From: Breviolum minutum Mf 1.05b.01
Lineage: Eukaryota; Sar; Dinophyceae; Suessiales; Symbiodiniaceae
Direction of reading: 5' to 3'
Assembly (NCBI GenBank): GCA_000507305.1
Contig: DF240777.1
Span: 121,803-185,802, forward strand
DNA length: 64,000 nt
Translations under genes and position numbers: made by a program
In this document: positions 13,401 through 26,100 of the stretch, in pieces
Numbering within the stretch: position 1 is the stretch's first letter
Layout: each line of letters begins with the position of its first letter
The notes under the pieces: model-generated
The model's database searches: none
What the model saw: the letters and a program-made list of their open reading frames with translations, nothing else
Told to the model about the DNA's origin: nothing

Positions 13401-14668
13401 AGTGTTCTTGGTATTGGTGTTTGCCCACTTTGCGAGGGGATGGGTAGCCTGGCTTGCAGTTTGTTTGTGTTGTTTTTTTCTCCACCTGCAAAACGCTGTC
13501 TGTGAACGGGTATAGACGCTACAACGGTATAACATGCCAAGCAAACACGTTGACAGAGCTATTGGCAACCAAGATGCCACGCTTTGTCTCAGGCCTACAA
13601 GCGTGGCATGATAGCCTCAACAACGCAGGAGTTCAGGCATGCTAGTTTTTTTGGTTATTCTTCCGCACTTTTAGTCGATTTGAGCCTCGAAACTGCCTTG
13701 TTTTCATGAGTGCATCTCTCTCCTACAAGCTACAGCAAGCAACTGATCATGAAACTATGAAACACCTTGCGATTTGTAAATTGGGCGACATGTATGGTGA
13801 TGCAGTCATATTCAGATTCACCTATTGCAATTTGGAGGAAACACATCTTGTATCATTTGCTATTTCAGGATATCGCTGCTTGTCACTCTGTCGGGTCTTT
13901 GACTTTGGAACTCAAGCTGCCTCTCCTATTAGAAGATCCGCCCCTTGGAATTGATCACGTTTAGACACAAAGTGAGTGACATCCGCTTCGGTGTACGATT
14001 TTTTTTCCAATTCCTGGGGACCAACACTTATTCTTGTTGCTTGTGCACGATTTTGCTTGCAAGGAATCCTCACATTGAAGTGACCAACTTTACAGCAGAT
14101 TTTCAGGAGATCGACGTGTTTGGAAGGATGTTGAAGGCATTCAAATGGTGAAGCGGATTTTCAATGCCAAATTCCAAAATTCAAATTGTTGCTCTTTCAA
14201 AGTCAAGCGGAGTATTTTACCCCTTTGTTTGGTTTTCTTTCTTGGCTACATTTTCTCACTTGAGCGCTTTTCACAAGTTCCTGCAGTAGAAGTGCAAGAC
14301 ACTGACTCAACTAGTTGATTTGCAAGGCAGCAACTTTATGGGTTTCCACGAGGGTTTACAAAGTGGCTTCTGTAGACACCCTTGCAATTCCGTGAGCCGG
14401 TAGAGTTTGTTCCCTATCTCTATTGTGTGACGTTTTTTGTTTTTTTCCCCCAGAGGATTGGTTCACTCAGGGGAACGCGGAATTATGTCCAAACAGAAGC
14501 TGCGGCCAGGAGTGCTTGGACTACACACTGATCGATCAGCGACACCTACACGCAACACGGATCTTTGATCCACCATTGCTGGAACGATTGCGTGAAAGCA
14601 CTGCGTTGCCTTCAGAGCACTTCCCATCTGACCACATTCCTGTCTTGGTCGAGATCGCATACAAGGAG
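10432..14668 (+). CDS. CCR4/PDE12-like endonuclease-exonuclease-phosphatase (EEP) family nuclease
   Basis: Metal-dependent phosphodiesterase of the EEP superfamily, closest in motif order to CCR4/nocturnin deadenylases and 2',5'-phosphodiesterase 12. Such enzymes hydrolyse poly(A) tails or 2'-5' oligoadenylate. Exons: ~10432-10577 (VSDSPVYIPGDADKG, like the region ahead of the nuclease domain in plant CCR4), ~10935-11236 (IATYNVLAD, then LGLQEVD with the metal-binding Glu), 11545-11740 (LDGCALIWR), ~11844-11890, ~11950-12092 (VANTHL), 12173-12260 (YYHPKGNHIRLLQLYSLL), ~12395-12539 (VVLLGDLNAR, the catalytic GDxN), ~12831-12905 (AYRLIRDGM), ~12938-13030, ~13880-13962, ~14072-14147 (VTNFTADFQEID) and 14452-14668 (CLDYTLID and terminal SDHIPVLVE). 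The core residues Asn, Glu, His, Asp-Asn and Asp-His are all present, so it is probably active. The 10935 exon ends at a GT donor; others look like GC donors. The stop is unclear and the gene may run to ~15.5 kb. Whether it is a deadenylase, a 2'-PDE or an ANGEL-type enzyme cannot be decided here. Confidence 0.85.
13128..13257. repeat. Degenerate tetranucleotide tract (TTGATTGN/GGTTGGCT type)
   Basis: About 130 bases of 4-base-period sequence on the plus strand mixing TTGA, TTGC, TTGG and CTGG steps and ending in CTGGCCGGCCGGCA. It lies in an EEP-gene intron. The minus-strand open frames across it (Asn/Gln/Ser repeats) are by-products of the periodicity. Confidence 0.8.
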
Positions 14669-14880
14669 AAATGTTGGTCGGTGAGTAATTGCATCGTTGT
14701 TGGAAGTACACTAGACCACCAACTTTGCTGGTACACTGTGGTACTGAATGAATCAAAGAACGAAATCACTAGTTCAAACTCTATCATTCGAGCACTGTTG
14801 GAGTGTTGTTTTTTCAAGTACTTCAAGCGTTTCCCAGTTTTAGCAGTTTTCTTGCCAGTCTCTCAAGCCTGAGGACTGAA

Positions 14881-16170
14881 GCGCCCGAGGTTCAATGTGG
14901 ATATCTGCAGTGGAAGCGAGGAACGCCTTCCTTGAAGACTTCGATTCATGGGGTTGGTCCATGTTTGAACCAACTCATTCCCGGAGCAAAAAGATCATCC
15001 AGGTGATTTACGTGAATCCATTGCCTTGGAGCTTCACAGAGCTGTGGAGTTCTAACGTGGAGAAGGTGATAACTGGAGCAGCCTGCTTTGCCAACGAGTG
15101 AGAGTGAGAACCGGTGTATAGAAGAATATAGACAGAGGCTTTTTTACAGACTCAGTTGATGTCAGCAAGGAAAAAGGAGTGGATCCGGAAGCATGGAAAG
15201 TAAAGCACTAGGGATGGCGAGAAAGGAACATTGTAACATTGACCAGCTTGGTGAAAGATGGTTTTTCTTGCCATCAACTGGGGGGAATGACTGCCCGGTT
15301 GAGATGTGCGAACAGCTTGAGACTTCAGAAACTACGATCATTGCAGTCCTTGACAGGACTACTCCGAAGCGCAGCTCCGGGAATGGCTACAAGGCAGGAG
15401 AGACCCTTTCGCTCACGACATGCAAAAGACGTGCCAAACACAAATGCTGAAGTGGTTGGTCCAAGTCCATTGATGCTGTCCGCTGTACTCGTCATGTTGT
15501 GGTTGGGGTAGCAGGGCAAAGCTTGTCAGCATTGAGTTCGGTTTTTGTGATTCTTTCCTTGTATCTTTGTTCCCCAGGCACAGTACGTTAAAAACGTCTA
15601 AAAAAAAGAGTGCCTTTTGAAACGTTGAGGTTTTGGTCATCCTGAAGCAGTCTTATTCTTCAAGGATCCGGGAGGCACAGAGCTCACTGGCAAGGCCGGG
15701 TCGTTGACGCCAGGGCTGCCGATGTCAAAGGTGTTCCCCCATCCGTTGCCCACATGCTCCCTTTACAACAGTGCACTGGAATGAATTGTTCTGAAGAATT
15801 TTTCCTTCAAGTAAGATTGTTGAGTATATTATATATTCTATTCAGTGAATATGTCAGTTTCGCAAGCAGTTCTTTCAGGAGCCCTGGGTCAAAAGCTTCT
15901 CACCACTGTCATTGGAGCCAGGGCTACGTGCGCTTCAGTTTGCACGAGGAGGCTGTAGGTCTTTTAGCGGCCTTCGCAGAAGATGACGAGGAAGGCCATT
16001 CCCGCCTCTGAACAATGTGTTTCAACCTGGGCTGTCTCGAATTGGACAAACTCATGGAGTCAGAGTCCTCCTGCACCTTGCAAATCTGTAGGTGGAGTGC
16101 AAGGTAACTGGTCGCTTTCCGAGAGGCACGGCTTTCACTTGTGCTTGCATTGATTTGGAATGGCAAGTGG
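14881..16170 (+). CDS. Unassigned exon-like blocks between the EEP and RRM genes
   Basis: Blocks with coding composition: ~14897-15002 (VEARNAFLEDFDSWGWSMFE, ending at a GT donor after a CAG), 15357-15473 (begins right after ACAG; DYSEAQLREWLQGRRDPFAH, MQKTCQTQMLKWLVQVH, then TGA), ~15690-15770 (ADVKGVPPSVAHMLPLQQ), ~15915-16008 (GYVRFSLHEEAVGLLAAFAE, which resembles the third strand and second helix of an RRM) and ~16015-16090. They could be the 3' end of the EEP gene, the 5' part of the RRM gene or a small gene of their own. The RRM-like piece favours linkage to the RRM gene downstream, but the frames between blocks cannot be joined by eye. Confidence 0.4.
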
Positions 16171-16179
16171 CAAATATCA

Positions 16180-17250
16180 GACTGCCAAACATGTACAAGT
16201 GTCCAAGAAGGGTGCGCCCCGGAAGAACCCCCCCTACTGTGTGGAGTAGAGGGGGTTGTCTAAGTAACTCATGAGTCGCAGTGGAATTCCGAGGTTGCAA
16301 AGCGCCAAACTCGCTGACGCTTTGCAAACGCAAGCGGCACGGAGGCCCAGTCTGAAACTTTCGGTTTGTCTGCCAGGCTGCTGCCAGATGTAAATATCCT
16401 GATTTCTGGGTTAATTGTGAAGGTGGCAATCAAATGAACTCATATTTTTGAGGCTTTCTGTCTTGACCAATTCCACGGATCCAACTGTTACCCTTTTTCC
16501 AGTGCCAAAAAGTTTAAATTAAATCGTGAGACATTTTAAATATTACCGCACTGCCAGCTGTATAAGCGCAACCTTCGAAATCAATCAAAGATATCACCCA
16601 AGAGTTCAATGGATGCTAAGGAACCCATTGCTCATGATTGCGGCTTCACAAGGCTCCCGGCTTCTCTGGGTTGTTGTGCTGGAATTTAATGGCGCAACGA
16701 AACATGAACCAGAGATCTCTTAAAGGTAAACACCAGGTGGGCCACTGGGCACCTGAAAGCATATGTGGATTGCGCTAGGGCGCGAGCAGAGAAAGTTGAG
16801 GTCATTTATGCACTGAAAAGGAGACAACGCCCTGGAGTGTAGTATTGTTGATCTTCGAAATTGCTGGAGATGCATAGGGATTGTTGGAGGAGACTTTGAT
16901 CCTGATTCCTTCTTGTTTGTCTTGTTTCGGCGTCTACTTTGCAAGCCCAACCCCTCCCAGCAGTCCCTTGTCAAACTTTTTGTTTTGCGATGCCCCATGG
17001 CCCTATGGCCTCCCTTTCTGGCACCTTTTTATTCCAAGAAACATGCGTCAAGTTCAAGATTCAAGACCAACCTTCTTTAATAAACATGCTGCTTCTTGAT
17101 GATTTGCACAGAGCGCCGTCCCTCCACTGAATCACACTTTGCTTTTCTGAAACTTTTTCCCTTGTGACCTCCAGCCATTCGGTGCCGGCTCATTTGTCTG
17201 GTATCCACTGGCCCTTTGTCAGTGGTACCTGCTATCATTTCTGCATATCG
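16180..17250. other. Non-coding interval
   Basis: No exon is supported. Open frames are short and lie on both strands. T/C-rich patches occur at 16880-17000 and 17130-17170. This is probably intron or 5' flank of the RRM gene. Confidence 0.35.
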
Positions 17251-17252
17251 GC

Positions 17253-20200
17253 TTGCATCCAGCTTGTCTTACCGCGATTCCCTCAAAATCTCCACATTTT
17301 GGCAGGCTGGTTTTGCTGGGAGGTGGCCGTACACCACCACAAGCAGCATGGGCATCCTTGGTGCAGAAACAAGGGCCGTTGACCTTTGCCCTTTTTGCAG
17401 AGGTGGGAAGGTGGTTGGATTTTTGGAGCTGGTTTCGCATGAAGCAGCCCCATGATGCAGCGGTAAGCACCCGCCAGGGGGACGTGGAGAAGCTTAAAGT
17501 AGGCTTGACTTCATTGATAGAGGCTTGGTCTGGGATGGCGGGAGAATTTCGGGGACATGGCAGCTACAAGCTTTGTAGCTTTCCATCATGTTTCATCAAG
17601 CTTGCTCGATTTCCTGGACCAGCAGGGCCAGGCTAAATGTCACTAAGGATGGTGTTGAATAGCAACACTTCTCAGAAATGCATGTTCAGTCTTCAACCAA
17701 TCCGCAGATTTCTGACTTTGTACTTGTCTGCTTTCCTTGTGTGTGTTGCTCTATGTACGTAAGCGATCGATGACACACTCTATCCATGTGACTTTGGAAA
17801 TTTGAAGCAGGAAGCACTGGCCAACCCCAGCTCCTTCAGTGGTCAATCCACGGCAACTTGGCACTTTAATCTCACGATGAATGGCATACGTCGATATTAG
17901 ACGTTGGTTAAGGCCTCCAACTCTCCACCGACGTCACCTTGCATCATGGTGAAGGGCTTCCCTAGGAGCTGGCGTGAGCAACAGGTTGGGATTGTTTTTT
18001 TCCCAAGACTCGCATTTAGATGCAACATGATACAACAGAAGTGGATCAAAAATTCTTGACACTTTACCAAGATGTTGCAAATATGGTCAAAATGTCAAAG
18101 ATGAAACTTCTTGCGTTTTAAGGCATTTGCGTCATTTTCTACAGTTCCAGGTCCGCCTGGTCTTTGCGCTTTTCGGTGGTGTTGGTGCAGTGCGCTTCGT
18201 GGTAGACCCGAAGACCGGTCAGCGCATGGCATATGTGGAGTTGAAGAATCGAGAAAACATGGCAAAGGCTCGCATTCATGCCAATGGCTAGAGACTTCTA
18301 GGAGAAGTGGATGTTAGATGTTGTCGTGTGATTTTCATGTTTCTTCTGATTTGTTTCTTAAAAGGATGTGGATTCCTAGGAGTGGATGTTTCTTAAATTC
18401 CAATATGCAAAAGGATGAAATCTGCACTGTTTGCCATGCATTTGGGCGATGATCTCAGGCCGTGGAGCAGTTGCACAACACCAAGGTTGGTGATGGAGAG
18501 CTTATTGAGGACCCTGGGGACAGGTTCCGAGGCATCTCTAGACATTTTCAACTATTTTTCATATTTTATCATATATAATTAAATAATCATATCATATTAT
18601 ATACAATATACATATTATATATATATATATATATCATGTCGATTTTATCACATTTTATCATGGGTTGTCTCCAATTTGTGAAGGTCCTTTTGCTATATGA
18701 CCTGTGCTCTTCAGGAGTGCGTCGTCTCCTGTGAGCTCTTTGGTGATGCCTTGGGTAGCAGCAGGCATCACCCACCGGTCCCTGGCAGGGGCCACTCCCA
18801 CTTTGTTCTCCCCAGGATCATGTGATGTTGGGGCGTTCAGGGAAAGGAGGTGTTAGTGGAATGCCTCTACAGAATCACACGGGTCCTGGGTTGTACAAAT
18901 AAGTCTACGCTAATGCATAGATTCCAATTTTGCAGGAGGCACTTTGGTCATTGCCAACAATCCACTGTAGATGCAGGTTTGTGTGTTTGTAGGCCATTTT
19001 CCTGATATGAATTTGTCAGTACCTGGAGTCTTGTATAGTATTTTGGTAGCTCGTAAACTAGCTGGGATTGTCCAGCTTGGTTTCTGATTCTGTAGTGGGT
19101 TTTGCAAAGGCAGAATTTGGAGGAACCATTCAGTCACAACCCCATCCTGTCTAACATCAGCTTAGCCGAGAATCTGGGGGACATGGGTGACTACAATATT
19201 GCAAACGTTCCCCGATTCCCCCGCACTACCCAAAGTAAACCACCCCAGCCCTCACTTGAGGTTCCTGCGGATTGGGAATCGTGACAAATACAAAATATAT
19301 CTAAGAACACTCAAGTACAAAAACACCAAAGAAACTAGAAATCTGCCCGGTCATGCTCCCAATTCACCAACAATGCCGTCACCTAAGTAAATCAACCCGA
19401 ACCCGGCATGATCATGACCAAAATAGACATTTTTCGTCAACTTTTTCCGGCCACTCCGCTGGACCTCCACACAGCGTTGTCCCTTCGAACATCCTCTGGT
19501 GACAGGGCTTTGCGGCGAACGATTTTCTTGGATGAGCTCAAAATGCCCAAGAAGCCAGACGTCAAACCTGACAAGGAGGTGCGCAATCTTGCTAACTGGT
19601 CAACATTGCGGACAACTTGACACTTTTTGCCCGACAAAAAGTTGCCAATTTATTGCTTAATATTGCCAATGTGTATGAAGGCTTGCTTTTTCACAGAGAA
19701 GACTGGCCATGTTGGATTGTACTTGGTGGTATTTGGCGGATCTTTGCACTTTGTATCAAGCTGCGAGTTGCAGAGTCTTCTCCTCCATGCACACCACCAA
19801 CAGTTCCATGGGCAGTGATGTCAAGTCCGGCTCGTCCGCGCTAGGACCGAGAAGTCTTCATGACAGGGCTGCCCATAAAGGCCCCTTTGTCATCAGCGAG
19901 ATTGCAAGAAGCTTCCGAAGGGAATAACACACCAATGAAACCTTGCATCAGAAACACGGAGAAACATAGCTTTTGCTGAAGATGGCGGGTGCTCAAAAAT
20001 CCAGTTAGAAGATGTTATAAGATGTTAGAATATGCTACAGTATAATACTGTAAACAACCGTGTTAGAATATGTTACAAGATGCTTGCGGATGCTGGATGA
20101 TCTGGACATATTATTTGCCTGAGGACTTCAATGAAGATGAAATTCGTCGATGGTTGGAGGGTTTTGGCCAGATTGAGGAGGTCTTCCTTCTTCGAGATGT

Positions 20201-22738
20201 GGTGGCCCGGATGTCAATGGTGACAAAACCTGTCAATGTCAATGTCCGGGGAGAATGCTCCGTTTCAGATCGATGTTTCAGGAAAAACTAGGTGAGTTTG
20301 GACATGGTGGAGTGACATGACTGATTCTGGTCTTCCAAGATTTCTTGCCATTCATTTTTTGTTCCAAGGATCGCAGGCTCAACGCGAAAGGCTACGTGCG
20401 ATTTTCATCCCATCGTCATGCAGCAACCTGTATTCAAGCACAAGCGTTCGGACCTCTGAGTTTGCTATTCATCCTTGGACTGGAGGTTCTGCCATTCAAA
20501 GTGTGACTTCCCCATTATTTCTTTGGCAGTATACCAAGAGCAACATCATGCAGGATCATGAAAATTCCGTTTGCACCTCAGGTCGGAGCAAGATGCTGAG
20601 GAAGGTGATGTTATCGCTTGGTGGTCTCAATCTGAACGGGCTCTGCGAGGGGCCTATGGCCCAAATCTCCACAGCACGCTAGCAAGCAATGATGGTCGCC
20701 ACTGGGCTTAATCAAGGAGAACGGAATGAACCTGATATCCGAAGAGTCTTTTGAATCATCTAAGACCATCCAATTCTCTAAGATATCCATAGTTGCAGAA
20801 CTAATTCTGAAATCCTTTCCTCAAGCTACCGATTCAATGCCGTGGCTAAGGAGTTTTTGCCCACTTGCTGGAGAGGTGTGAGGTTCGAGAGGTTTGGATG
20901 CAGTACCTTGGCTGAGTCAATTTTCCAATACCTGTCAGCCCTAAATTGTTTCTAGAATTTTTTCGGGTTAACGTTTTATTCTACATACATAATATATATT
21001 ATTATATTATTATATTATATCATCAATGTATCCTATGAGTCTACAAGACAATATATTATACAGTACATGAAAAGGACATATACATTATATATATATATAT
21101 ATTTGTAGTATACTAGTAAATTTATGGCTATCAAGAATGGTTAAATGCATGATCTATATTCTGTATTTGTACAAGATTCGTTTCTTTGAAGCATGTTAAT
21201 TCTGCAGGGAGGTTGAGTTTGTATCTTTTTGTCCGCATGCCGAGGAGTAAATTGTGGCCACCAAAGGATCCAGCTGCTCCACCAATGCAAGGAAAGCAGG
21301 TGACCTGCATGGCCTTCGACACGGATGGGATCCCACATCCGGTTGAATAGAAGATATGCTTGGTGTGACGAGAAGAACTTTTATCCAGACTTTCGCAGCT
21401 GCTCCCATCTGTAAAGGTACATTTTGTGGCGACCTGTACGGCAAAGCAGCTGCAGGTCCGAGTTTTGGCACGATGGCATACGATGGATATGTCATTTGTA
21501 TTCTAGATTTCCAACTTGATCCCAACTCCCAACGTCTGAAGGAGCTTCATGTAGCTTTATCTGCAGCTGTACAGGTGCAACCAAAAAACTGGGACCGAAG
21601 CAGTGATACTTGTTATAACCTCCACATCACCTCCACGAATATGGATTCCGCAATGCATAAAGATGGTGGATCTGTTGAGTTTACTCAAATGAACTCATAG
21701 ATGATAGATGTATCCAGTGGATTCTAGTAGTTTACATAGATATACAATCACAAGTTTCTTATGCATCAATAAATGTCTATTTTGAGACACATCATGTCAT
21801 TTCTGGAGCTTTTAGGCTTCCAAGTATGCTAGCGTAAGAATTTGCAGCCACCAGCGATTCCTTTGATTTTTAGCGCTTGCAAGGGCTTTCACGAACGCGT
21901 GCGTGGAGACAAGCTCGGAGAGGACACTTGTTCTAGGGGATGACTGTTCAGCAGACGCAAAGCCGAAAGTCCTTCCAGAACATATACTCATACTTGCATG
22001 GACTTATGAGATATGATATGATGTGAACATTGTGCAATGAGAAATCGTCATTTGCTCATTGGCTTTTGAGTAGAACATTTCCCTCAGGAGGGTGGAAGCA
22101 GTAGCAGTTTTCGCCCGCCTCAAGAGGTGCATGAACACTTAGTTTGAACGCCTGACAGTTGATGCAGTTGGTGGTTTTTTATCTAACTTTTTTCATATCA
22201 AAAGCACAGCAGTTGCACTAGGCTATAGGCTAAGTTTGACTGACTTTTGGGCCTTGAGTGGGAAAAACCATACCCATTGCTTTCAACTTGTGCAGCCTCG
22301 ACCTGCCTGGTCAACACCCACCACTGGCTGGTCTTTGGCACCACCTGGGCCGTTTTGAACTAAGATTTCTGTGGAGATTGATGTGGATTTGTGGACTTGC
22401 AAGGGCACTCTTGAACTCGTTGTCAGTCTCTGGAAATATCTTTTTTTGGAAATCTACGATTTTCATTTGTGCAAGGAGTTGCTTGCTTGCCCAAATTCAA
22501 AATATGCAGAGTTTGGATATTAATGGATGTTATTCGACCAAAGCTACCAGTTTTCAGCTTGCCCGAGGCGTCCAGCCGCCTGGCCCTACTACAGAGATCC
22601 ATATGCACCGCATCGACCACCGATGCCTGGTGTACCACCAGGGGCACCAATGCCATGGCCATGGCGACCACCGGGTTATGGGCCACCTGCAATGCCTCCA
22701 CGACCGCCGGGTCCTGAACGGAAACACTCGCGGAGCAG
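17253..22738 (+). CDS. RNA-binding protein with two RRMs and Pro-rich RS tail
   Basis: Predicted nuclear or cytoplasmic RNA-binding protein. Exons: possible ~17405-17560 (GRWLDFWSWFRMKQPHDAA), ~17813-17897 (NPSSFSGQSTATWHFNLTMN), 17901-17984 (CIMVKGFPRSWREQQ, GT donor), 18151-~18285 and 18459-~18534. The last three form RRM1: MVKGFPRS strand, VRLVFALFGGVGAVRFVVDP, QRMAYVELKNRENMAKA, AVEQLHNTKVGDGELIE. Later exons: ~19103-19158, ~19457-19590 (RRTIFLDELKMPKKPDVKPD), ~19810-19926, ~20100-20215 and 20369-~20465 as RRM2 (LPEDFNEDEIRRWLEGFGQI, LNAKGYVRFSSHRHAATCI), 20582-~20700 (GDVIAWWSQSERALRGAYG), ~21209-21346 (SKLWPPKDPAAPPMQGKQV), ~21490-21573 and ~22566-22738, a Pro/Gly/Trp-rich tail ending KHSRSR. 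The 17984/18151 junction joins in phase. RRM plus an RS end fits a splicing or mRNA-processing factor; the orthologue is not recognised. The final stop is uncertain. Confidence 0.7.
18560..18660. repeat. AT/TA microsatellite tract
   Basis: ATATTATATA-type sequence with an (AT)n core at about 18615-18635, inside the RRM-gene intron after the second RRM1 exon. Confidence 0.8.
20005..20090. repeat. Short degenerate repeat (GATGTTANAA type)
   Basis: Four or five imperfect copies of a 10-14 base unit containing GATGTTAGAA or ATGTTACAA occur just ahead of the RRM2 exon. A small local expansion. Confidence 0.5.
20985..21105. repeat. AT-rich tract with (TA)n
   Basis: TATTATATTATATT sequence followed by a (TA)n run near 21085-21102, inside an intron of the RRM gene. 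Confidence 0.75.
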
Positions 22739-23194
22739 GTGAATTGGGGGGAATGCGCTGTGGAATGGGCATTTGCTTTTAAAACTGTTGGAGAAAACTA
22801 CGTATTGTTGAATGAAAGATGCTGGGTTGGAGGGTACCAATTGCTCGAAGGCTGCTGAAATTTCTCTTACGAGCTTTATGGATTTCTGATGCTGATATTT
22901 TGAAAAGAGCAGAATGAATGATTCAATAAACGGGACAATCTAGCAGACAGTGATGGAATGAACTGATGCAATCTGATGGCTTGAAGATCAAGATAGTGGC
23001 ATGATGGCTCCCCAAACCCCATTGTACAGGAGAAGAAGACGTGTCGGATTCTCAAGGAAAAGAGTTGTGATTTGATGATTTCGTTTTTAATGGACATGAC
23101 ATTAGAGGTCTGCATAGTTTGAGCAGGTTACAGGGATTGTTTTCTTTAAACAAACAGCTCCTGAGCTCCTTGCTAATTGCACATTGGCAACTCT

Positions 23195-26100
23195 AAGGAA
23201 AGGGAGGCTGCAGCTGCTGCAGCAGCGCCACCACCATCGACATCAGCACCATACATTGGATCCGTTCCGAAACTCAATCACTGAAGAGGGTTTCATGGAG
23301 ATCCAAGTATTGACCCAGCATACAGCAATGGCCACAAAAAAGAGGCACCTTGCCTGAGACTTGCAAGTGATTTCAATGAGGTCTTGGCTATGGCAGCAGA
23401 GGCTGGTAGTTGAGCCAACAGGGAAACGTGTTCTTTTGACAACTCTTTGTTCTTCTGGGTCTTTGCAAACCCCTCGTTCATTTGGCCCCTGACCTTGTTT
23501 TTTGACCCGCTTCAATTTGTTGTTGGACCACCCTCTGCGAAGCAGCCACCCTCTTCTATGAAGCCCAAAGGCCAAGCTGGCCAGACATGACCACAGCCTT
23601 TGGTATTACACATTACTAGACAAGAATTGATCCTTTGTTCCTTGCCTTTCTCCCTATCGCTTGCTTCGGTGTCGTGCAAGGTGACCAGTGATTCGAAACT
23701 CCAAGACCTTATCGTCAAGGGCGAAGAGCTGGTCCAACGCGGTCAGGTTTCGCCGTTGTTCAAACGGCTTTGGTTGTTTTTTCGATGGAGGTTTCAGGGT
23801 TTGATTTGTTTCACATTTTTTTTGTGTATATATTCTGTGGTGATTGTGGTGTGTTGTCATTTTATGAGAGATGCATTGTGCCTGAAGGTTTCTTTTCGCA
23901 AAGAGTTTGAGCGATGCGTCAGCATACTTAAGATTCAATCTCGGTCACTATGAAGTTTTGGTCTCCCAAGAATCTCGGTTACTGCATAGGCACGTGTATA
24001 TTGGCGCTGATATAGCTGGCATAGCTCTTTTACATGTTTTGAAGAACACATAGTATGTCCCATGCAGGATTTGAAAGACAGGGGCGATCGCGATGGAGCT
24101 TATGTCGCAAACTCAGGTTTACTGGGGTCAATGTTTTTGGTTTTCAACATCATTTTTGACAGCCAGCCGCTGCATTTTTTTGTCATCGAGAGATCCGGGT
24201 TTATACCTCCTTGCTTTCGATGCTGAATTTCTTGCCTTATGCCTCGCTATTCAAAATGCAATCATGAGTAGCTTCTGCTCTTGTTAGGAAAGAAGCGGCA
24301 ATGACATGACACGGAGTATGATCAATATGATGATGGTGTTGTTGTTTGTTGGCATTCTATCATGTGCTGGTCTCCACATGGTACATCAGACAAGATGCCT
24401 TCCATTCTAAACTTGTCAGCTTGTATGGCAACACTATGTCTCACACAGGAACAAAAGCTCAAGATCTCACTCACATATTGATGGCAAGCCACTCTTTTTT
24501 AAACACACCATATCAAACATTGGCAATTGTTGCGATTTCTTGACATTGTGTCACACCCAGGAGAAGTTCTATCAGGGCCTACAGTAGGGGACCTTGAGCT
24601 TCATCTCAATACCAAGATAATTTGAGCGCTTTGCGGTTGTAGCTGTTCGGGTCCTTACGGTTTTTTGATGATCAAGATGGCGTTCAACAGGCTGAGTTTG
24701 TGGGTTTCATGACATCGGAAGCTGGATGTGTTGAGGTTCTTGTTGAAGGTGATGCCTGGTCTAGGCACATGATGGTTGATGATGGTTGCGTTAATGTCTA
24801 GAATTGGCAGGGTGAGTTTGAAGATGGTTGAAGATTCAGTTTGTCTTCATCTTGCAGCCTTGAAGAGTACTTTGATTGGATTAGTCGGAGAATTATCATG
24901 TAAATATGCACCAGTGACATGCAGCCAAAGCATCTCCGTGAGTTACTTGGTTGGCTTGGTTGGATCATGTTGGATCAAACAAAAATTGACTCCACGAAGC
25001 TGAGAACCGCAGGTGACACGAATGCTCCACCAGTGTTAAATTTGAAGTCCAAGATTCATGGCTACTTGGATGAGGCGAAGCCTGCATGGTTTGGTTTGAA
25101 TATGAAAACACACACGGGTCTCTTGGAAATACTGGGATGGATCGCAATTTGTGAATGCACAAGCTGGACCTGCCATATTCTTTCCAGACAGCCCAGGGCA
25201 ATTGAACTTTCTTCAAATGCTGAGATGTCCACTTTGATCACAGTTGGACAGACTTGGTGCCAAATCCTCAAATCCTGTTGTTGAAGGATGTGCTTTCTTT
25301 CCCGAGCCTTTGCTGCTATCGTAAAAAAATAAGGGCCATTCTTCCCATGGCAACTCCATTGCATTCATATTGTTGATGCGCACAAGTATGAAATTCCGAG
25401 CATTGCAACTCAATAGCAATTCACTGTGAATGTGTCGGAAAGCAACGCGTGAAACCCGGACTTTTCGGGGTTTTCACAGTCACCTCACGCTTTCATCTCT
25501 TCAACATGTTGGATGTGCCAGACTGAAAAGCTCAAGAAGTCCCTGGACTCGAAAGAGGCTGGGTGATTGATTTTCTGGTACAACAGACGGCTCTAGAGCC
25601 TTTCTGGAAAAATGAAAGGAAACACCCTGTGTGTTGGATGGAACCGTCTCCACATGTGCATCAGACACTTAAGATGGACTGAAAAAAGTGATGCGAGATT
25701 AGTGAGGTTGTCTTCCTGTTTTGATCAGAGAGTAGGAACTCCCTTCCAGGAACTGACTCATCATGACTTAGGAACTTCAAGAACCCACTGGACACAGTTC
25801 CCCCTCTTTCCACCTGAACAGGGCAATCAAGAGGCTCCACCAATGGCAGGGATACCCAGACATCCGTTGTTTTATCTTAGGACCTGGAAGGCTGCAATCA
25901 GTTTTCAGATGTTTTCAGTGTACCACGTTGTATCTGATTTGCATCTTTGAGACACACATGTAATTATAATCACATGTATTGCTGTAAATCTATAGATCCT
26001 AATAGATTGTAGAACTATAAACAAGACATATATTATATATTCATAATATCTATACATCCACACGACCGGGGAAAACCTTGTCAATGGATATCACTTGCGA

